Below are positions 60,506 to 64,000 of a DNA stretch of 64,000 nucleotides, piece after piece. The notes under the pieces are model-generated. The model was not told where the DNA came from. It saw only the letters and a list, made by a program, of their open reading frames with translations, and did not search any database. Position 1 is the first letter of the stretch. Every line of letters begins with the position of its first letter. The stretch comes from Botryosphaeria dothidea (lineage: Eukaryota; Ascomycota; Dothideomycetes; Botryosphaeriales; Botryosphaeriaceae). The DNA is taken from contig WWBZ02000018.1 in assembly GCA_011503125.2 (NCBI GenBank), forward strand, positions 81,620 to 145,619, read 5' to 3'. A program made the position numbers and the translations under genes.

Positions 60506-61873
60506 CTAGCTTATCAGACGCATCGTCAACTCGACGCTAAACCCGACGTGTCAGTAAAGAAGATCATTACCCATCAGAGAAATATCATGAAAGAAAAACT
60601 TACACAGCAAAAGTACCGGCGCTGACGGGCATGGCCCTCAGCAGCGTCGGGCCAATGCCCTTCCAAAAACCACCCATACCCTCCTGCGCCCACGTCTTCG
60701 CGAAGCAATCTCTCATGCTGGCGAAGCGCTGGCTGGCGCCGAAGCCATCGCTCTGCATCTTGCTCTTGACGACATCGAAGGGGTAGCTGGACAGCCAGAG
60801 CGCCTCGCCGGCCAGGCCGCCGTACAGAGCGACCTTGGGGGTAGAGACATCCTTGCGGTCGATCTTGTTACGCTTGGCGTCGAGGTTCATCAGGTACTCG
60901 AAAGTCAGGAACCACACGCCGTACGCCTGGGCCTCACGGAGGATGGTGACGGCCTCGCCGCGGTAGAGGCCGCGCAGCACACCTTCGTGGGCGGACAGCT
61001 TGCGCACGCAGTCGAGCGGCCCGGAGTACAGGCGCGCGGCGCCGTGCGGCTGGGTCTGCAGCCGGATACGCACGTGCTCGATGGGCCCCGAGATGACCGA
61101 GTTGGCGACGCCGGCGAATGCGCCGGCGGTGTAGTACTGGCCGTACGACAGATCCGGCTTGGCGGTCGGTCCCCTTGCCAGGTTCCGAGCCTCGAAGGCA
61201 CGGCGGGCGTAGTGGAAGGCGCCGAATTGGATGGAGACCTGGGATAGTACGTGAGCAGAGCTGGGGCATTGTGGTTGACTTCGACAGAATAGGAAAATGA
61301 TATATGGAACTTGAGAGAGGTGTTGAAAGTGGGGGAATAAAGAAGGTTCAAACTACTCACACATGCGCCGATTCCGATGAGCGGCGTCAAAGTGCCCTTG
61401 TAGAACGCAAGAGGCCCCTCATTCTTCCAGATCTTGGTGCCGCAGTCGAGAGCGCCGGAGTATTGCTCCGACGTCTGAAGACGGACCTTGATGATATCTT
61501 TCGAGTCATATCAGTTTGAAGCCTCGGCGATGAAATTTGTCAGCCTACATACCAAAAGGTTGACCTGGCAGAGACAGAGGTTAGCATTGATCGAGAAGAA
61601 GTGATGCAAGAGCAATTGAGTATAATGATCAACGTGATGAGGCGAATTGCACAGCGCATGATAGTAGACGCGCGAGATGAAAATTATGCAGGCTGAATGA
61701 CGTAGAAGAAAGATGAAACCGAGAAGGAGCAGGAAACAAGCGGAGATGGTCTTACCAAGCAGCACCTGAGCAATGCCGCCTGCAGCACCAGCAAACAGGT
61801 CCTTCGCAGTCCTGGCGAGGCCGCCGGACTCCTCAAGCTCCTTCTCGATACCCATCGCGACGGGATGAGTCAA
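60506..61873 (-). CDS. Mitochondrial carrier family protein (YMC1-like)
   Basis: Five exons on the minus strand: 61756-61873, 61553-61564, 61361-61497, 60604-61238, 60506-60536 (GT/AG throughout) give 933 nt, 310 residues. The three repeats carry the carrier signature PxD/ExxK/R: GQPFDIIKVRLQ, SGPIEHVRIRLQ (glutamate in place of the aspartate) and SYPFDVVKSKMQ. Start MTHPVAMGIEKELEES, end VVELTMRLIS. An inner-membrane metabolite transporter; layout and the SGPIEHVRIRLQ block suggest the fungal YMC1/YMC2 organic-acid or amino-acid group, but the substrate cannot be read from sequence. Exon 2 is only 12 nt and codes the signature QPF. Confidence 0.88.
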
Positions 61874-62394
61874 TGGCGACGCAACAGCAGTGATCCCGGA
61901 AGCCTGGGTATAAGAAGGCGGCGCTCAGGGTCCACTCTCGGTAGTCCAGTGAAGGGCTGCTGATTTATGCGAGGGGCAAGGTTTGAGAGAGTGGGCTCCT
62001 CTACATGCAGCACGCGTCCGCGATCGGCGTTTTGTTGTTTTGGGAGATGGCGTGCTCCATGTTCGCTTGGCCGCCGCGCTACTGCCGCCTGGCTGCCCCT
62101 CGGATGGCGCTGATATTGCCGGCCTACGAAACAGGTTATGCTCACACACGCCCGTCAATTGACACACCACACCCAGGTGTCCACGACGAGACCTCAAAGG
62201 TACTGCGGTTGACCGCGCAGATACGCATGGGACCCCAAAAATCCAACCACATAAAAATGCGCAGAACAAAATTGGCTACGTTCGCATCTGGACGGATACT
62301 TCGACTCGTCATGCACGGTAAATGTGCGTTGCATGCTTTTGAGATCGACTTCGTGCTTCTCCACACATGATTTTCGCCTTGCAAATTCTCATTA
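61874..62394. other. Intergenic region between uS2m and the carrier
   Basis: Both flanking genes are on the minus strand, so this holds the uS2m 3' end and the carrier promoter. No TATA box or other motif called. Confidence 0.45.
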
Positions 62395-63763
62395 TCATAC
62401 ATGTTTTCTTTTGTACAGAAATTCCTTTCTATATCGCTTCATGTCCTGACAACCCCGCCGGAGACGACAGGTCCCCGGTCTTACTACCGGCTTCTCCAGT
62501 CTGCCCGCTTCCTGTTTGTTGCTGGGGGCTTTCGCTTCCGGCCTCTCGAGTTGCACGCGTGACTTGTATGTCACAATTCCGTTACGCGCAGCCTCCAACC
62601 GAAGCCGCTGACCCTCCTCACCTGCTCTCCCAAGTACTCCGGCGATCACATTAGTGCAGCGCAGACTGTAGCACGTAAGTCAGCTATGAAGCACAACGCC
62701 TTGCCATGACAGCTTACCTGTCGTCGTTTGCGGGGATCGGGTAGGTGACCCAAGTAGAGTCCGCATCCGTGTCGATAATGCCAATGGTCGGGATGTGGTT
62801 GAGACCGCACTCGTGCAGGAGCACGTAGTTCTCGAGCGGATTCAAGCACACGACTAGGTCGGGCCTCAGCACCGGGCGGTCGAGCAGCTGGTCCTGGAAC
62901 TCTGGCATCTCCCGGTCCATTTCGTCCACGACCTTAAGCCCGCACCTACCGAGAATCTGCTGGCCATTGGTGATGCTACCCGGGATCCAACGGTCAAACA
63001 GATGGCATCCTCTGGCTAGCTGTGCAGCCTTGACAACGCTCCGCTCCTGGTCATTCCTTGTTCCTACAAACAGAACCAGCCCACCTCTTCTGCAAACCTC
63101 TGTCACCACCTTTGCCGCCCGTCGCAGATGTGCTGCGGTTACGTCCAGCGAGATGATATGAATGCCCTCTCTGATGCCGAAGATGTAGCGCGCATTGGCA
63201 GGATTCCAGACGGACGTCGAGTGGCCGAGGTGTGCCTGCGAGGCAAGAAGTAACTCGAGCGTGACATCCTGCGGCCGAGGCGGGTTCGTGAGCAGCGTGT
63301 GCGGTTTGTGTAGTGCGGCTCGGGCGTGGAGCCCACGGGGTTGGTGACCCGTTCTACACGTTTTCGCTGTCAATTGTGCATCCACCGCATGGGGAGACGA
63401 GCTCAACGTACCCAGGTGCTTTCTGGCCTGCCAGTTTCTCGGCAACGGTAGGATCAGTGATGGCGGCCTGGCGGGGCGGCATCCGGGTTGAACGAGGGCA
63501 CGGGTTGCGGCGTGGAGCTGTTGAGGGCAGCCTCGATGGAGCGCGTCTCTTTCAGCGAAGTCTCGGCGCTGCGGTCGAGGAAATCGACGTCCGAGGCGAA
63601 GAAGCGGCGCCAATGCCGTGCTGGCGCCGCGGCTGCGGTGGTGGCATGGACGTGGGCAAGGGCGCTGCGACCTGTGGCGAAAATCAGCGATGAGTACTCG
63701 ACAATTGCGACAGGATGCACGCGCTGACTTACCCTGGCGCGCAGCTAGCCGCCGGACAATCAT
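62395..63763 (-). CDS. MRP4: Mitochondrial small-subunit ribosomal protein uS2m
   Basis: Exons on the minus strand: 63733-63763 (MIVRRLAARQ), 63412-63671, 62718-63353 and 62395-62665, GT/AG introns. The Arg/Ala-rich start reads as a mitochondrial presequence ending near HWRRFFA. The S2 domain is clear: VTLELLLASQAHLGHSTSVW, ARYIFGIREGIHIISLDVTA, GGLVLFVGTRNDQE, HLFDRWIPGSITN, and RPDLVVCLNPLENYVLLHE, with the C-terminal IPANDDSLRC block completed across the last intron. Exon 2 needs one base removed at about 63472-63480 (a GGGG run): before it the frame reads STPQPVPSFNPDAA, after it RQAAITDPTVAEKLAGQK. An alternative frame near 63320-63350 (VGSTPEPHY) also looks plausible. Confidence 0.83.
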
Positions 63764-64000
63764 GGCGGTGGTGGTGATGTCCTGGGGAGTTTCTTGTTCG
63801 ATGCTCTTCGCACGGCACGGCACTCTGGCCCGCTTAACCTCTTCGGTGCTGCTAGTGCATATCCCGTGCGCCGTGCGAGTTCCCACTCATCTGCCCGACC
63901 TCCGCGCTGCACGCTGATGAGATAACTCTGCAACCCTCCGCCCTGCCGACGCAAAAATCCCCCCTCGTGGCGACCTTTGCGCCCCAGCGGACGCCTGCCA

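Noticed and set aside
61874..62145. Additional exon upstream of the carrier gene
   Set aside because: The open frame here has no carrier similarity, and the ATG at 61873 gives a full-length protein of normal size.

Overview
The window joins two unlike DNAs. Bases 1 to about 53,330 are very AT-rich and read as a filamentous-fungus (Pezizomycotina, probably Sordariomycetes) mitochondrial genome, all genes on the + strand. TGA is read as Trp (tRNA-Trp has anticodon UCA and every protein gene needs TGA=Trp), the block trnW-trnI-trnS-trnP-rnl has a familiar ascomycete order, atp9 is mitochondrially encoded, and every long gene is split by group I introns carrying homing endonucleases. From about 53,335 to 64,000 the DNA is GC-rich, has spliceosomal introns and carries nuclear genes for mitochondrial proteins. 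The join lies inside a cox1 intron ORF, so this is either an assembly chimera or a very large nuclear mitochondrial insertion.

Mitochondrial layout: trnW, trnI, trnS(UGA), trnP (790-1352); rnl with three group I introns (about 1385-8620); a tRNA block swollen by pseudogenes, duplicated tRNAs and broken GIY-YIG genes (8666-16662); cox3 (17037-28235), whose six exons include one of 10 nt and one of 5 nt and sum to exactly 269 codons plus stop; an orphan acidic ORF; trnC; a nad2-like chimera and a decayed linear-plasmid DNA polymerase (29816-32970); nad2 with one intron (33169-36440); nad3 fused to a GIY-YIG gene, with a displaced nad3 3' end (36443-38090); atp9 (38605-38829); cob with two introns (39179-43214); trnR; and the first five exons of cox1 (44011 to about 52993) before the break. 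rps3 is not found at its usual place: the rnl L2449 site is uninterrupted.

The strongest theme is mobile DNA acting on mobile DNA. Homing-endonuclease genes sit inside other homing-endonuclease genes (cox3 intron 1, cox1 intron 1). Twice, a GIY-YIG gene is fused behind a complete host reading frame while a second, displaced copy of the host 3' end lies downstream (nad3, and a LAGLIDADG gene in cox1 intron 3). More than fifteen short GC-rich hairpin clusters are scattered through spacers, introns and even open reading frames; four are flanked by exact 7-bp direct repeats of different sequence, which points to transposition.

Nuclear part: 53,340-60,500 has no gene I can support apart from a foldback repeat. 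Then, both on the minus strand, come a five-exon mitochondrial carrier with a 12-nt exon (60506-61873) and mitochondrial ribosomal protein uS2m (62395-63763), which needs a one-base frameshift correction.
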